Shown: positions 34,914 through 47,708, numbered from the stretch's first letter. The stretch is DNA of 64,000 bases from Buddleja alternifolia (GCA_019426215.1 CM033399.1:24809022-24873021), one strand, 5' to 3'. Notes: a model not told the origin generated them from the sequence alone. Made by a program: numbers and translations.

Positions 34914-35917
34914 GTGTCTAATTCTAAGATTACTCGTGAGGTTACTAATGATGATATTGTCAGAATCGCTGATGATCATAAAGAGAATGATCATCAAGAG
35001 CAAATTGGAACTGTGAATGATGCAGCGACTAAGCCAGAGATAAATGATGGTCAAGCGATTGATAATCAAGAGTCTCTCAACCCGTTCCAACCAGATCGTA
35101 AATGGCTTAGAGACCATCTACCAGAGCTAGTCATTGGAGATATTGAAGCACCTGTTAGAACTAGGTCCGCAACAATCAATGAGGCCATGTTCGCAAGTTT
35201 TCTATCTCAAATGGAACCAAAGAAAGTGGATAAAGCGCTCAGTGATTCAAGTTGGATAGAAGCAATGCAAGAAGAGCATAACCAATTTGAGAGAAGCAAG
35301 GTTTAGACGCTAGTACCAAGACTAACTCACCAAGGAGTTATTGGGACTAGATGGGTATTCAGGAATAAGATGGATGAAGATGGCATTATTATAAGAAACA
35401 AATCCAGATTAGTCCCTCAGGGTTATTGTCAAGAAGAGGGTATTGATTTTGATGAGACGTATGCCCCGGTAGCCCATCTTGAAGCGATTCGGATGTTCCT
35501 AGCGTTTGCCACATTCAACAAGTTCACAGTATACCACATGGATGTGAAGAACTCCAAGAAGAAGTTTATGTGGAGCAACCACCAGGATTCATCAACAATC
35601 ATGGGAAAAGTATGTCTACAAATTGGATAACGCACTCTATGGCCTTAAACAAACAACAAGAGCAATGTATGGCACTCTCTCTATATTCCTTATAGGTAAA
35701 GGCTTTTCAAAGCGTTGATACAACGTTATTTAAAATTGCCCATAATGAAGATATTCTCTTAGTCCAAATTTATGTTGATGATATTATATTTAGTTCTACT
35801 GATAAGCGATTGTGTGAGAAATTTTCGAAAATGATGCAAGAACAATTTGAAATGAGCATGATGGGTGAATTAACTTTCTTCTTAGGATTACAAGTTAAAC
35901 AACTCCCTAATGGCATA
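34914..35917 (+). pseudogene. Element X reverse transcriptase, part before Z
   Basis: The segment 34914-35306 ends with FLSQMEPKKVDKALSDSSWIEAMQEEHNQFER, the reverse transcriptase N-terminus. The segment 35370-35630 has [26 protein letters not shown] and VYHMDVKN, with the usual SAFLNG replaced. Near 35770, in another frame, IYVDDIIFSSTD is the catalytic box, followed by FEMSMMGELTFFLGLQV. Z then interrupts it at 35917. At least four frame changes are present. Confidence 0.86.
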
Positions 35918-37720
35918 TGTTGGTCCCAAGAGGCATACGAAAGGGTCTAGACGGGGGGGAGGGTTGAATAGACCCTGAAGTCTTTTTCGACTTCACAAAG
36001 TTTCGTACTAAAATAGTTTGGACGCTTGAAAATGTATACGCTTGGCTAAGCGTTTACTAGAAGATTGTTTTGATAAAGTTAACTTAAACTCAAGATTTGA
36101 ATACTATAACCACTCAGGTTTAAGCGTTCAGTCCTTTGATCAGGGTTAACACAGCGGAATGATTTTACAAGTCTTCTCTTTGAAAGGTTTTAGCGTCAAA
36201 AAGTTTTCCTTAGTTGTTTTTCTTTAAAACGTTTTGAACGCTTAGAGTGCTTAGTGCTTAGTCAAGCGCTTAAGACTGATTTGAAAGCTTAGCGTTCTCT
36301 TTTGGAAATAGTCGCTTAACTGTTTTAATGCCTTTTTAAAGATATGATATGCAAACATAAAGTAAAGCAATAAAGCAGTAAGTGGCACAAAATATTGTAA
36401 GGTTCACTAGGTGGTGTAATCCCAGCTACGTCCTTCTTCTCCATTGCACTCGGAGGCAATCCACTAGATTGATTCTTGAAGAGTCACACAGAGACTTCTA
36501 CAAAATAGGGAACAATGGAAGAGATGGATGTGGATGACTTGAGCTCCTTGGTCACACAGATTTCTGCTACAAGCCACTTCAATCCTCTACTTCTGGAAAG
36601 ACGATCTCGAGCTCATTGATCACACAGATTTCAGCTCCAATAAAGATCTTCTCCAAGATGGCCTTGAGCTCCTTGATCACACAGACTTCAGCTCCAATAA
36701 AGACCTTTCTTCAACAAGCTTCTCTTACTCAAAAATACTGCTTGTGGAAGTCAACAATCTTTCGCACTCAGATGAAAGGTGTTGAGGGTTTATTGTAACA
36801 GGTTTGTTTGATGTTGGGAAGTTCAAACAACTTGGGATATCTAAATAATAGTGTAGGGTTCTTCTTGGAAGATGTTTGAGATATCGGGTGACTGTTTGGA
36901 ATGTATTTGAGAAGCTTGAAGGATTTTGGCTATGGGGTTTGCAAGCTTTTCTCTCAAATTATTTCTCAGCTCACTTTCACATTTACGTCTTTCACATGTG
37001 CACACACAGAGATAGCTGAAGGGTACTATTTATAGAAAATCTCGGGATTTGTCCATTGGACACAAGTCAGGCGCGTGTACCTCACGCAGAGCTTCAAATA
37101 GTCCCTTTTCTGACATTCCTTAATTTTTGCTGATTCCGATTAGACAGGAACAGGTTTGAACTTTAAAAAGCTGATAGTCTAGTCAAAAGGTAGCTTGTCC
37201 ACAAGTCATATTGTCTTGTCACATTCAATGCACTTATCAAGCATTTAATGCGTTTTGAATTTATTTTCGTTGGAAATAAATGACCGTTGATGATTGGATG
37301 ACTTGAGGATGTATTTCAGGTGAATCGCTTGAGTAAATGAGCGCTTGGATCAACACTCCTTGAACAGTCCTTTAGTGTTAGCTAGGAGCTGAGAACATTC
37401 TCTTGAACGCTTAATTCATAACTCCTGAAATAGTCTTTAAGCGTTGGACAGACGCTTAAGACAAATCTTCATCTTCACTTGACTTCAGACGCTGATCTTC
37501 AACTTTATCTCTAATAGACTCACCTAGAATTCTATTAGCGACTCGGTATCTAATACTTAGTCTAAAATTTACAAAGATAAAAATTACAAGCCTAACAAAC
37601 TAATAAACTTTCAAACACTTATACATATATTCTATGAAAGTACAAACTTACATTCTTTTAGGGTCTAACATAAAGTCCTATCTTGTCATCATCAAAACAT
37701 CTAACATGAAATTCCTAACA
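35918..37720 (-). repeat. Element Z 3' LTR
   Basis: It matches 39669-41473 along its length and is homologous to the X LTRs but about 300 bp longer. Part of the extra length is a triplicated unit at 36537-36700. It contains well over a dozen AGCG/CGCT words. Confidence 0.92.
36537..36705. repeat. Tandem repeats in the Z LTR
   Basis: Three degenerate units contain GAGCTCcTTGaTCACACAGA followed by TTTCAGCTCCAATAAAGA-like sequence, spaced about 60-65 bases apart. X LTRs carry only one such unit (around 22295-22335, complement). The same array recurs in the other Z LTR near 40290-40460. Confidence 0.8.
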
Positions 37721-38758
37721 ATTTCCACCTTTTTGATGATGTCAAGACCTTAACTCTTATAAATCTTTTATAGATTAAGAGTTCAAAGAAAAGCCCAAAA
37801 TAATATAAGTTAGCGTTTAGAAAGTTAAATTAGATAGCTAAATTTAGATTAGCTTCAACAAGGTGTTTCAGTGATAAATCATTCATTCATATATATGGAA
37901 TTGAAAGCGTAATGATTTATACTGAAAACTCAAACCTTGTCTTCTTTCTCTTCCCCCTTAAACTGCTTTTCTTATCTTTTCACCCTTCTTGGCATCATCG
38001 AGGGAAGGCTGCAGGATCTGCTTTAAGCGTTTGGTTTTAGGGAAAGTATTGCTGGCAAGCGACTCAAGGAGATTGTCTTTTGAGCGCTTCGGGAGGAGGA
38101 CAAGTTGGTGTGGGGATAATCTTTCGGCCACTTCTATCGACTGCTCAGCGTCCACAGTCTCATCCATGTCTGGACGGACAGTGAGAAAAAGAAATTTTTC
38201 CAAGCAATTTTCACAGTTGCTTCCACGTCTGGAAGGACAGTGAAAAATCTCTAGAGATTTCCACCACGGTTGATACCACTAGTAGATATCATTTGTTGAT
38301 ATCACTCGTTGATAAATCAACATCCCAACTAAGTCTGCCTCTAGTTTTCCTTTTAAAATATATGCATGATTTTTATAAAAGCTTCTATTGAGTGTTGAGG
38401 GAAATGTGTTCAACGCTTAATACCCCTTGTTGAATTTATGTGATACCACTTGAAATAATATCACTTGTTGGAAGATTTATGTTGACGCTTGAAATTAAAA
38501 CCTTTTTATGTTTTAGCGTTCAACATATCATGCACAAATAACGATAAACGTTGATGATCTATGCATATGAAAATTGTTTTTGATCATTGACGCTTACACA
38601 TGTGTACAAGTACAATTTTAAAGTTCTCCCTAAATTTGATAACTTGTAACAATTTTGAAAAACTCTTTTAGACAATATAATAAAGTGAATTCCCCTTACA
38701 TTATATGTCTAATGAAAATATGATGCATAATGATTAAGCATTTAAATTAATCATACCT
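37721..38758 (-). pseudogene. Element Z 3' region: purine tract and tail of the env-like ORF
   Basis: A purine tract AAAAAGGTGGAAAT (minus strand) precedes the 3' LTR. The minus-strand frame 37958-38203 contains SLDDAKKGE, which also occurs in the env-like region of X near 46975-47000, so this is the residual 3' env-like segment. The remaining sequence, up to the gag break at about 38758, also occurs in X between 47450 and 47700 and around 42280-42700, and holds no other gene. Confidence 0.65.
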
Positions 38759-39532
38759 TCAGGAATGAGGAGAAGGATTTCTCTTTTCATATATAAGAAA
38801 TTTCTTGAATTTCTTGACCAATAAATCCACTTCCTTTTTCTCACTTGATTCTGTCGCTTCCACCTCACTGACTGAGTTTCCCTTGATATTGGTTGTAGCG
38901 ATTAATGCTCCGAAATCAGTCGCTGAAGTCGAGGTGTCGTTGACTTCTCCCAATTCAAATTCAAAAGCCCTTAGCTCCAAGAACACATATTCTGGCGTAA
39001 TAAAGGCCAACATTTGTGATTCTCTCATTGCTACAGTCTTTATCAAATATTTGCTTGGAAGACTCCTAAAAATTTTTTTGACCATTTCTTTGTTGGTCAA
39101 CTTCTTATGCAAAGACGCCAACTCTGTAATAAGCGACGTAAATCTCGCATCCAATTGATCTAGCGTCTCGCTTGGCATCATCTTAAACTGCTCAAATCTT
39201 TGCATGGCTATGGAGAGCTTGTTCTCTCTCATCTGTGCTGAGCCTTTACATATTATGGCTAACTTATCCCAAATTTGCTTAGTCGTGGAGCATGACTTGA
39301 CCTTATTGAATAAGTTATCATTGTCACCAATGGTTGTATAGAGAGCGTTCCGTCCAACATTATCCAAATTTGCTCTTCGACGCTCATCAGCTGACCACTT
39401 ATGCTTTGGTTTCTCAACATAACCATCTGGAGTCGCTTCAGTCACTTCGAATCGGTCCATCTGAAATGATATCACACATTTCATCATCACAAGCACAAAG
39501 ATAAGCAAATGCTTTGACCTTCCATGAGTCAT
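38759..39532 (-). pseudogene. Element Z gag, truncated
   Basis: The 257-residue minus-strand frame is the UBN2-type gag domain: RRRANLDNVGRNALYTTIGDND, KQIWDKLAIICKGSAQMRENKL, LDQLDARFTSLITELASL and NKEMVKKIFRSLPSKYLIKTVAMRES. It stops right after the Lys-rich block that in X precedes the Pro-rich stretch and zinc knuckle, so RNA-binding is lost. Upstream in another frame the YDSWK motif, destroyed in X, is intact. It could still package in trans only if the matrix-like part suffices. Confidence 0.85.
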
Positions 39533-39668
39533 AATTTGACTCGGTCAACTTAGGTACTCTTGACAATGCCATGAAAAATTTAAAGCAACTAAAATTTTAA
39601 AAAGGGATCTGAACAAGCAGTTATGCTTGGAAATTTAAAATTTCAACTTCAACCGCTTTGATACCACT

Positions 39669-41473
39669 TGTTGGTCCCAAGAGGCATACGAAAGGGTTTA
39701 GAAGGGGGAGGGGGGATTGAATAGACCCTGAAGTCTTTTTCGACTTCACAAAGTTTCGTACTAAAATAGTTTGGACGCTTGAAAATGTAAACGCTTGGCT
39801 AAGCATTTACTAGAAGACTCTTTTGATAAAGTTAACTTAAACTCAAGATTTGAATACTATAACCACTCAGGTTTAAGCGTTCAATCCTTTGATCAGGGTT
39901 AGCACAGCGGAATGATTTTACAAGTCTTCTCTTTGAAAGGTTTTAGCGACACAAAGTTTTCCTTAGTTGCTTTTCTTTAAAACGTTTTGAACGCTTAGAG
40001 TGCTTAGCGCTTAGTCAAACGCTTAAGACTGATTTGAAAGCTTAGAGTTCTCTTTTGGAAATAGTTGCTTAACTGTTTTAATGCCTTTTTAAAGATATGA
40101 TATGCAAACATAAAGTAAAGCAATAAAGCAGTAAGTGACACAAAATATTGTAAGGTTCACTGGGTGGTGTAATCCCAGCTACGTCCTTCTTCTCCTTTGC
40201 ACTCGGACACAATCCACTAGATTGAATCTCGAAGAGTCACACAGAGACTTCTACAAAATAGGGAACAATGGAAGAGATGGATGTGGTTGACTTGAGCTCC
40301 TTGGTCACACAGATTTCTGCTACAAGCCACTTCAATCCTTTGCTTCTGGAAAGACGATCTCGAGCTCCTTGATCACACAGATTTCAGCTCCAATAAAGAT
40401 CTTCTCCAAGATGGCCTTGAGCTCCTTGATCACACAGACTTCAGCTCCAATAAAGACCTTTCTTCAACAAGCTTCTCTTACTCAAAAATACTGCTTGTGG
40501 AAGTCAACAATCTTTCGCACTCAGATGAAAGGTGTTGAGGGTTTATTGTAACAGGTTTGTTTGATGTTGGGAAGTTCAAACAACTTGGGATATCTCAATA
40601 ATAGTGTAGGGTTCTTCTTGGAAGATGTTTGAGATATCGGGTGACTGTTTGGAATGTATTTGAGAAGCTTGAAGGATTTTGGCTATGGGGTTTGCAAGCT
40701 TTTCTCTCAAATTATTTCTCAGCTCTCTTTCACATTTACGTCTTTCACATGCGCACACACAGAGATAGCTGAAGAGTACTATTTATAGAAAATCTTGGGA
40801 TTTGTCCGTTGGACACAAGTCAGGCGCGTGTACCTCGCGCAGAGCTTCAAATAGTCCCTTTTCTGACATTCCTTAATTTCTGCTGATTCCAATTGGACAG
40901 GAACAGGTTTGAACTTTAAAAAGCTGATAGTCTAGTCAAAAGGTGGCTTGTCAACAAGTCATATTGTCTTGTCACATTTAATGCACTTATCAAGCATTTA
41001 ATGCGTTTTGAATTTATTTTCGTTGGAAATAAATGACCGTTGATGATTGGATGACTTGAGGATGTATTTCAGGTGAATCGCTTGAGTGAATGAGCGCTTG
41101 GATCAACACTCCTTGAACAGTCCTTTAGTGTTAGCTAGGAGCTGAGAACATTCTCTTGAACGCTTGATTCATAACTCCTGAAATAGTTTTTAAGCGTTTG
41201 ACAGACGCTTAAGACAAATCTTCATCTTCACTTGACTTCAGACGCTGATCTTCAACTTCATCTCTAATAGACTCACCTAGAATTCTATTAGCGACTCGGT
41301 ATCTAATACTTAGTCTAAAATCTACAAAGATAAAAATTACAAGCCTAACAAACTAATAAACTTTCAAACACTTATACATATATTCTATGAAAGTATAAAT
41401 TTACATTCTTTTGCGGTCTAACATAAAGTCCTATCTTGTCATTATCAAAACATCTAACATGAAATTCCTAACA
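39669..41473 (-). repeat. Element Z 5' LTR
   Basis: This 1,805-bp LTR begins (plus strand) TGTTGGTCCCAAG and ends ATTCCTAACA. On its left, minus strand, the primer site TGGTATCAAAGCGG follows after a two-base gap. Confidence 0.92.
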
Positions 41474-41478
41474 GCATA

Positions 41479-42278
41479 TTTATAAATCAAGCTAAATATA
41501 CAAGAGATATGATCAAAAATTTGGTATGGAAAGTGCATCATCTTCAAAAATTCCAATGAGCCAAACGCTTAAGTTAGATAAAGATGAAAGTGGAAAGAAA
41601 ATTGATATCACTAACTATAGAGATATCATTGGATCACTCCTTTATCTTACCGCTAGTAGACCAGATATTATGTATTTAGTATGCATGTGTGTACACTTTC
41701 AAGCTGATTCTAGAGAATCACACTTAAATGCTGCCAAGAGAATCCTTAAATACCTAAAAGGCTCACAAAATGTGGGCTTATGGTATCCAAGGGACTCTCC
41801 TTTTGAACTAATAGGTTATTCAGACGTAGATTTTGCAGGATGCAAAATAGATAGAAAGAGCACTAGTGGTACATGTCAATTTCTAGGTGATAGCTTGATT
41901 TCGTGGCATAGTAAGAAACAACAATCCATAGCAATTTCTACCGCTGAGGCAGAATATGTAGCCGCTGGAAGCTGTTGCCCACAAATCCTTTAGATGAGGC
42001 AACAACTTAGAGATTATGTAATCCTCTTAGGTCATACCCCAATCCATTGTGATAACCAAAGCGCTCTAGCTATGACCCAAAATCCTGTCCTTCATTTTAG
42101 AACTAAACACATTGACATTCGCTACCATTTCTTGCGTGACCATGTTCAAAAGAAAGATATCTCCATGCACTTCATTGGAACTGACAATCAATTGGCAGAT
42201 ATCTTTACCAAAGCGCTCAACGAACAACGTTTTCTCACTTTGAGAAGTGAATTAGGTATGATTGATTTAGACGCTTAA
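41479..42278 (+). pseudogene. Element X reverse transcriptase end and RNase H
   Basis: After the second GCATA the frame picks up the reverse transcriptase thumb and connection: SGKKIDITNYRDIIGSLLYL, TASRPDIMYLV, ESHLNAAKRILKYLKG. RNase H follows with GYSDVDFAGCKIDRKSTSG, SWHSKKQQSIAISTAEAEYVA, THIHCDNQSA-like PIHCDNQSALAMTQNP and KHIDIRYHFLRDHV. The closing NQLADIFTKALNEQRF is complete. Only one stop (TAG at 41991) splits it, so this is the best preserved part of X. Confidence 0.88.
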
Positions 42279-43169
42279 ATCATAAAGCATCATATTTCAT
42301 AGGCATATAATTTAAGGAGAATCCACTTTGTTTTATGTCTAAACGCATTTTTCATAATTTGAAATATGTTATCAATTTTAGGAAGAACTTTAAAATTGTA
42401 CTTGTCTCAATTCATAAGCGACTGTGATAAAAAATGACTTTGAAAATTTTTATGCATTGATCACTAGCGCTTATCTATTATGCATGACAAAATCAATCTC
42501 TAATAAAAATAAATAAAAATATTTTTAAAAAAATCCAAGCGATTAATTTGTATAAAACATCTTCAACTTTAAGAAATTGAACTTTATTAAAAAGATTTCA
42601 GCGTTTAAGAATATTCCCACTTAATCACTAAGTAACTTTTTCTGAAATTCATGAATAGTTTCATCGCTAAAAGGTAGCGTGTGGATAAGTCCAAAAGATT
42701 AGATTTGACAACTGCCCACACGAGCTTATCAAATCAAACTGATGATTAATGATTCCTATCTAAAAACTAGGCGGTTCAGTAACTGCACCTGTCTGAGTAC
42801 GTGTCAGTGTACTATCAGGCGCATGTAATTCACGCTGAAAATTTTAAAATTGTTCAAACATTTTGAAAAAGTAATTGCGGATTTCAAACTTTTATAATTC
42901 ACAGTTGTTACCCTATTTTTCCGCACTTTTTGGCATCCGTATTTATGAGTAAACGGCTCAGATTTAATTTTTGTTATTTTCAACATTAATTTCCGTATAC
43001 GTGTCAATCATCTAATAGTTGAGGAGTTATTTTTTGCCTCCTATTTAAACCATTTCCAATCTTTACAGTAAAATTTTATCACTTCCAAATACTCCTACTG
43101 TAAAAGCTCTTCTCTCTAAGGCAATAAGACTCTCCTTTCTCTCCTCAACCGAAGCTTTTCAGTTCATCA
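42279..43169 (+). other. Spacer between pol and the env-like region of X
   Basis: No gene is visible. The stretch is AT-rich with scattered AGCG words. Just before the env-like start it has ATTTAAACC and CTTTTCTCTC-type pyrimidine stretches, which could act as a subgenomic promoter or splice acceptor region, but nothing decisive. Confidence 0.5.
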
Positions 43170-46100
43170 ATGGCATCCAAATCTTCAAAGTCTACCACCG
43201 AAAAATCTTCCAAATCTGAGAAACCAGTCACTGTTAACGCCGGTTTTCTTGTTAACTGGGATTACCTTTTTGATAACCAGAACTTCCCTCTAAGGATTGT
43301 TCTTCCACTCGTCCAGAATCTGGTTTGCGCAAAATGCTTACTTCCTATTCAAGCATGTATGAGGAAGAAAACCTTTTCTTTTTCCAGAATGCCAAAATCT
43401 TTGATGGAAACTCCATCTCTTGCACCTTTTCATTTGTCCGAGAAACCTTTATTCTCACTCCTCAACTTTTATCTTCCTTACTGCATTTACCTAACAATGG
43501 AGGAGAAGTTGAAGATGTCAATCTTGGAGACACCACCAAAGTCTGGGCACTGATCAAGAAAGACAATGTTGAAGCTGCGTATGAAGCCAACTTCAAAAAG
43601 AATGAAATGAAGGGCGAATTGTCATTCTTGCTGACATCTACGCAAAGATGATAGAGTGCAGGAAAGGTAGTTTTGATAAGATCACCAATATTCAATTTAA
43701 AATGATGGTTGCTATTTTGACCAAACTGAAAGTCAATTGGCCGCTTTATGTTTTTAATCGCTTCAAGGCAGCGATGGCCAAGTCTGTTAATCCCAAGCCT
43801 TACGGGATTATTTTGAGTCATGTTTTAAGCGCTAGCGGTTTCGTCAACACCGCTAGAAAGAAAGTCCCAGCGCTTAAGTTCTATGGGAAGAAAATGATTG
43901 GAGAATTGCTAAAACCCAGGCGTAGGGGTGGTGCAACGGTTCCCAAGGAAAAGCGCAAGGGACTTCATGCCAAAGGAGTTGTTCGTAGCGATGATGATGA
44001 GCAAGCAAAATCGTCTTCATCAGAAGAGGCAGTGGTGGTCAAGCAACCTAAAAGAAAACTCTCTTTGAAAGTCGCTGAGCCATCAAAGCCAGCGAAGAAG
44101 CAAAAGAAGAAGCCAGAGCCCAAGAAGAAACAGAAGTCTCCCTCTCCTTCTCCCAAATCACCCTCTCCTCCTCCAACGTTTATCTTCTCTCCAGAAAAAG
44201 AAGAAGCGGAAGAAGAAGTACCGCTAGCCCGTAGGCGTACTGCTTTATCCATTCCAGCTGCATCAACAAGCGCTCCAGTCAAGTGTTCCTCCTACTTCTT
44301 CGGACGCTATTCCTGAATCTACACCAAAGCCTGCAGCTGCTCCTGGAGCTCTCTCAACAGAGCTTGGTGATTATCAGGGTAAGCACTTGTCTTAGACAAT
44401 GTATTTTATTCTTTTCTATGTTTTTCTTTTAACACTAGGATAAAATTGCTCTTTCAGCGTTTAGCGAATATAGAATCCAGCATACTCTGAATATATTAGA
44501 AGGATTCAAAATTCCTATTCAAGTTGTTCCCCTCACTTCTTTCCTCGATTTAGATCCTAAAGAAGTGATCCCGGAGCCTGAGGAACCTATACAAATTGTT
44601 GAAATCGATCAAGCGACTGAAATAGTCGATGAACCTCCTCAGGGTAAGTGTTGTAGTATTTTATTGATTTCTACTTAGTAGAAATTTTGCTTGCTTTTCT
44701 CAAACGATTGCATGTATCATCTTCAAATGAATCAACCGCTGATGCACCTCCTCCTACAGAAGATATCGAGTTGAACGTTGATTTTTCAACAGTGGTGGAT
44801 ATCGCTAAAGAGTTAGACACAGTTCTTCCAGACGCTGAAATTTCTCCAGCTAAAGAAACGACTGTGGATGTTAAGCGGTAGACAGAAGTAGCCCCGATAA
44901 TCCCCACACCAACTGGTTCTCCTCTTGAAGCGATTGATTTCTTTCCAAGAGGCTATAATTCGAATTTAGAATATTATTATGCCTGGAGAGAGACGACGCT
45001 TCGTCAGATGGTTGATATGGAGATAAATTTTTAGACTACTTTCCACAATCCAAAGCTCTCAGACTTCCAGAAATCAACCATCTTTGAAACGCTTGCCTCC
45101 AGCGAAGTGACCACAATGAAAGATATCAATGCCCACCTCGAATATCTGGAACCTACAACGATGGCACTTGCTAAGTTTGAGAGTAAATACTTTCAAAAGT
45201 ACGACAAAAGCATGGAACGCAATTACCCTTTCCGCCGAACTCATGTCCACATACGGAATCCACACATGGGAGATTGGGGAAAGAATCTTGATGAAAAACA
45301 TCTGTAGAAATTAGGATATTCAGCTCTTCCTCAAATCGTTCACTCAAACGCTAACAAATCCGCGAAAAATCCACTGAAGTTATGGAAATGCAAGGGTGCT
45401 ATGCTTCGAGATCACCCTAACCCCATCAACTTCTTGGTTGAAGATGAAGCCAGAGAATTTCTTGCAAGAGTATGGGCAGATAATTACATGGTAGAGAAAC
45501 AATGTTTCAAGCAATTACTTGCCACTAGATTTGATAGTGAACTCGCCGAATCTCTCGAAAAAAGATGGATAATGGATACGTCCCGATGGGCAGAAAATTT
45601 TATTTTGCACTGCCATTCAATTGAAGAAATGATGAAGTATCCGTTTTTGTTTAACTTTGGCATGGATTATCGGCGTAGAGCATATGCCTTGTTTCTTTTG
45701 GAGACGCGCGAATCGCTTGTAGGTCCGATAAATGCTTTGCCTTATTTTCGCCAAGGTATGGAACGCTATCTTCGTGAGCAACTTAGACAGATCAGTCAAG
45801 GAGGTTATGAGTTGACATTGGGTCAGTGACTCCAGCTTGATTTGAATGAGGATGCTTCTTCAAGAAAACGACCGCTTCTTCCAGGTCAAAGTACAATCCG
45901 TGTGAATCTTGATGACGATCACGCTGAGTTTGCTGAATTGTACAGAGACAGAAGAGCAGTGATAGAGAATGCACAGGCGATGGATATCACTTTCAACCAC
46001 TATTCTGGGTTAAGTGACTTCCGAGGATACAACTTTCATCCTGTGCTCTTTTGCCAACTAAACATCCAACTGGACAAAATGACATCGCTGATCAGGCCAG

Positions 46101-47446
46101 TGGACCAAGAAGCAACTCAAGCGCTAATGCCATTTATTTTGGACTTCTACAACTCTTACATCTCAGGAGTTGATCTGCCAGAAGGTGTGTAACTTGCATT
46201 GAGCAATGAAGAGTGCGAAGACGCGATATTCTTTATTTTGCAAACTAACCTGATAAGTCCAAGGCACGTCATGGAAGCGATTGGCCCCCTTTGGGTCATT
46301 GCTGTTGAGAATCCTTCTCCTCCCATTAAGATTGTTGAGATATTAGTGGATATCACTCCTACTGTGGAAGCCGCTCAAATTCCAGATGTTTCTTTGCCAA
46401 ATATTTCTAGCGCCCCAGTAGTTGAGATCCCTACTCAAGAACCTCTTTGTCAACCAACGACTGTAGATCCATCCATGGATCTAGTGATTTAGGAAGTTCA
46501 GGAAGTCCTTGATGAGCCTGAAGAGCCTTTTGTAAGAGACAAATCTAAAGGCAAGGCTCAAGTTTCTAACGAGCATGGCCTGAGCGTTCCTCCCCAGACT
46601 TAGACTCGAACTCAGATAGTGATCCAGAGGCATGAGATTTCAAGAAAGCCGTTCATAATTCTCTTAGTGATCTAACGGGGCTCTTGTTCTCGTTTGGAAG
46701 AGCGCAACAACTCAATGCTTCATCATGTAGGGAGACTGCTTAAGGTTGACATGAGTCACGCAAACAAGCTTACAATCACTATGATGAATAGTATCGCTCC
46801 CCTGGTCAAAGAACTTTCTGACGACTTCAACAGGACGCTTGCCCAGAATGCATCCACTGATACTGAGCGTCACAATACTTCCGATCTGGCCTCTCAGAGT
46901 ATCGCTGAGCAAGTTGCTCTTTTGATTGATGAAGTCAAGCTTATGCGTCGAGATATCGGTGAGTTAAAAACCTCTCTTGATGATGCCAAGAAAGGGGAAG
47001 ATAAAGAAAAGCATCACCAGTCCAAAGCCATATCTAAGATAGATAATAAGCACTAGTGCTCAATGTCAGAAGAGATAGTGAGCATAAAGAAAATGCTTAC
47101 TAAGAAGAGAAAGCCAAGATACTATAAAGGTAGACACTTGCTTCCGGAATTAGAAGTTGAATTCTTAGAGAGTATGGGTTTTCATCCATATGTTGGACCT
47201 CTTAGAAGACCTATCAACTGGAAATCCACCAATGATCGAAGACAAGACATTTACCATGACTTGATCCAAGAACTTGGAATCCCTCCGAGGGAATGGATGG
47301 AAAGATTGTTGGAGCTGAATGAAAGCGCTAGACAAAGAAGGCACGATTATGATGAAGTTCAGCATGCAACTATGATAGACATAAATAGACTTTTTCTGGA
47401 ACTAGCGAGTGAAATAATGTCTGAAGAGAAGCGACAGAGAAGATGA
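43170..47446 (+). pseudogene. Element X env-like region (Sirevirus-type), broken
   Basis: A long plus-strand region after RNase H begins at 43170 with MASKSSKSTTEKSSKSEKP and is readable through about a dozen consecutive fragments to TGA at 47444-47446. Visible features are a central Lys-rich block with Ser-Pro repeats (KPAKKQKKKPEPKKKQK, about 44086-44140), acidic stretches, and a C-terminal coiled-coil-like part (46694-47056). I see no convincing signal peptide or membrane segment, so 'env-like' refers to position and to the extra ORF of Sireviruses, not proven entry function. Frameshifts, stops and at least one candidate intron (44379-44457) interrupt it. Confidence 0.6.
44379..44457 (+). 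other. Candidate intron in the env-like region
   Basis: GTAAGC donor after CAGG and a pyrimidine-rich acceptor TTGCTCTTTCAG bound 79 bases. Removing them keeps an open frame (…GDYQ then AFSEYR…). A second donor in the same context, GTAAGTG after CAGG at 44644, lacks a clear acceptor. Confidence 0.5.
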
Positions 47447-47689
47447 TTGCGCATATTTTTTAATGTTTATATTTCTTTCATCACTTTAAATTTCTTTATT
47501 TTAGTATAAATCGTGTATGTTTATCTTCCTATATGAATGAATGAATGATTTATCGTTGAAACAACTTGTTGAGGCTAATTTAACATTAGCTAACCTTACT
47601 AACTTTCCAAACACTAACTTATAATTATTTTTGGGCTTTTCTTTGAACTCTTAATCTATAAAAGAGTTATAAGAGTTAAAGTCTTGACA

Positions 47690-47708
47690 TCATCAAAAAG
47701 GGAAAAAT
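47690..47708 (+). other. Element X polypurine tract
   Basis: AAAAAGGGAAAAAT directly precedes the 3' LTR. The matching tract in Z is AAAAAGGTGGAAAT. Confidence 0.8.

Larger units (their letters stand above)
35918..41473 (-). mobile_element. Element Z: internally deleted X-family element, opposite orientation, inside X
   Basis: The 5-bp duplication GCATA (35913-35917 and 41474-41478) flanks two LTRs of 1,803 and 1,805 bp with TG...CA ends. Read on the minus strand the order is LTR, TGGTATCAAAGCGG primer site (just left of 39669), gag without its zinc knuckle, a short env-like tail, purine tract, LTR. All of pol and most of the env-like region are missing, so Z is a deletion derivative. LTRs differ by roughly 2 % by eye. 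Removing Z restores the X reverse transcriptase reading. Confidence 0.92.
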
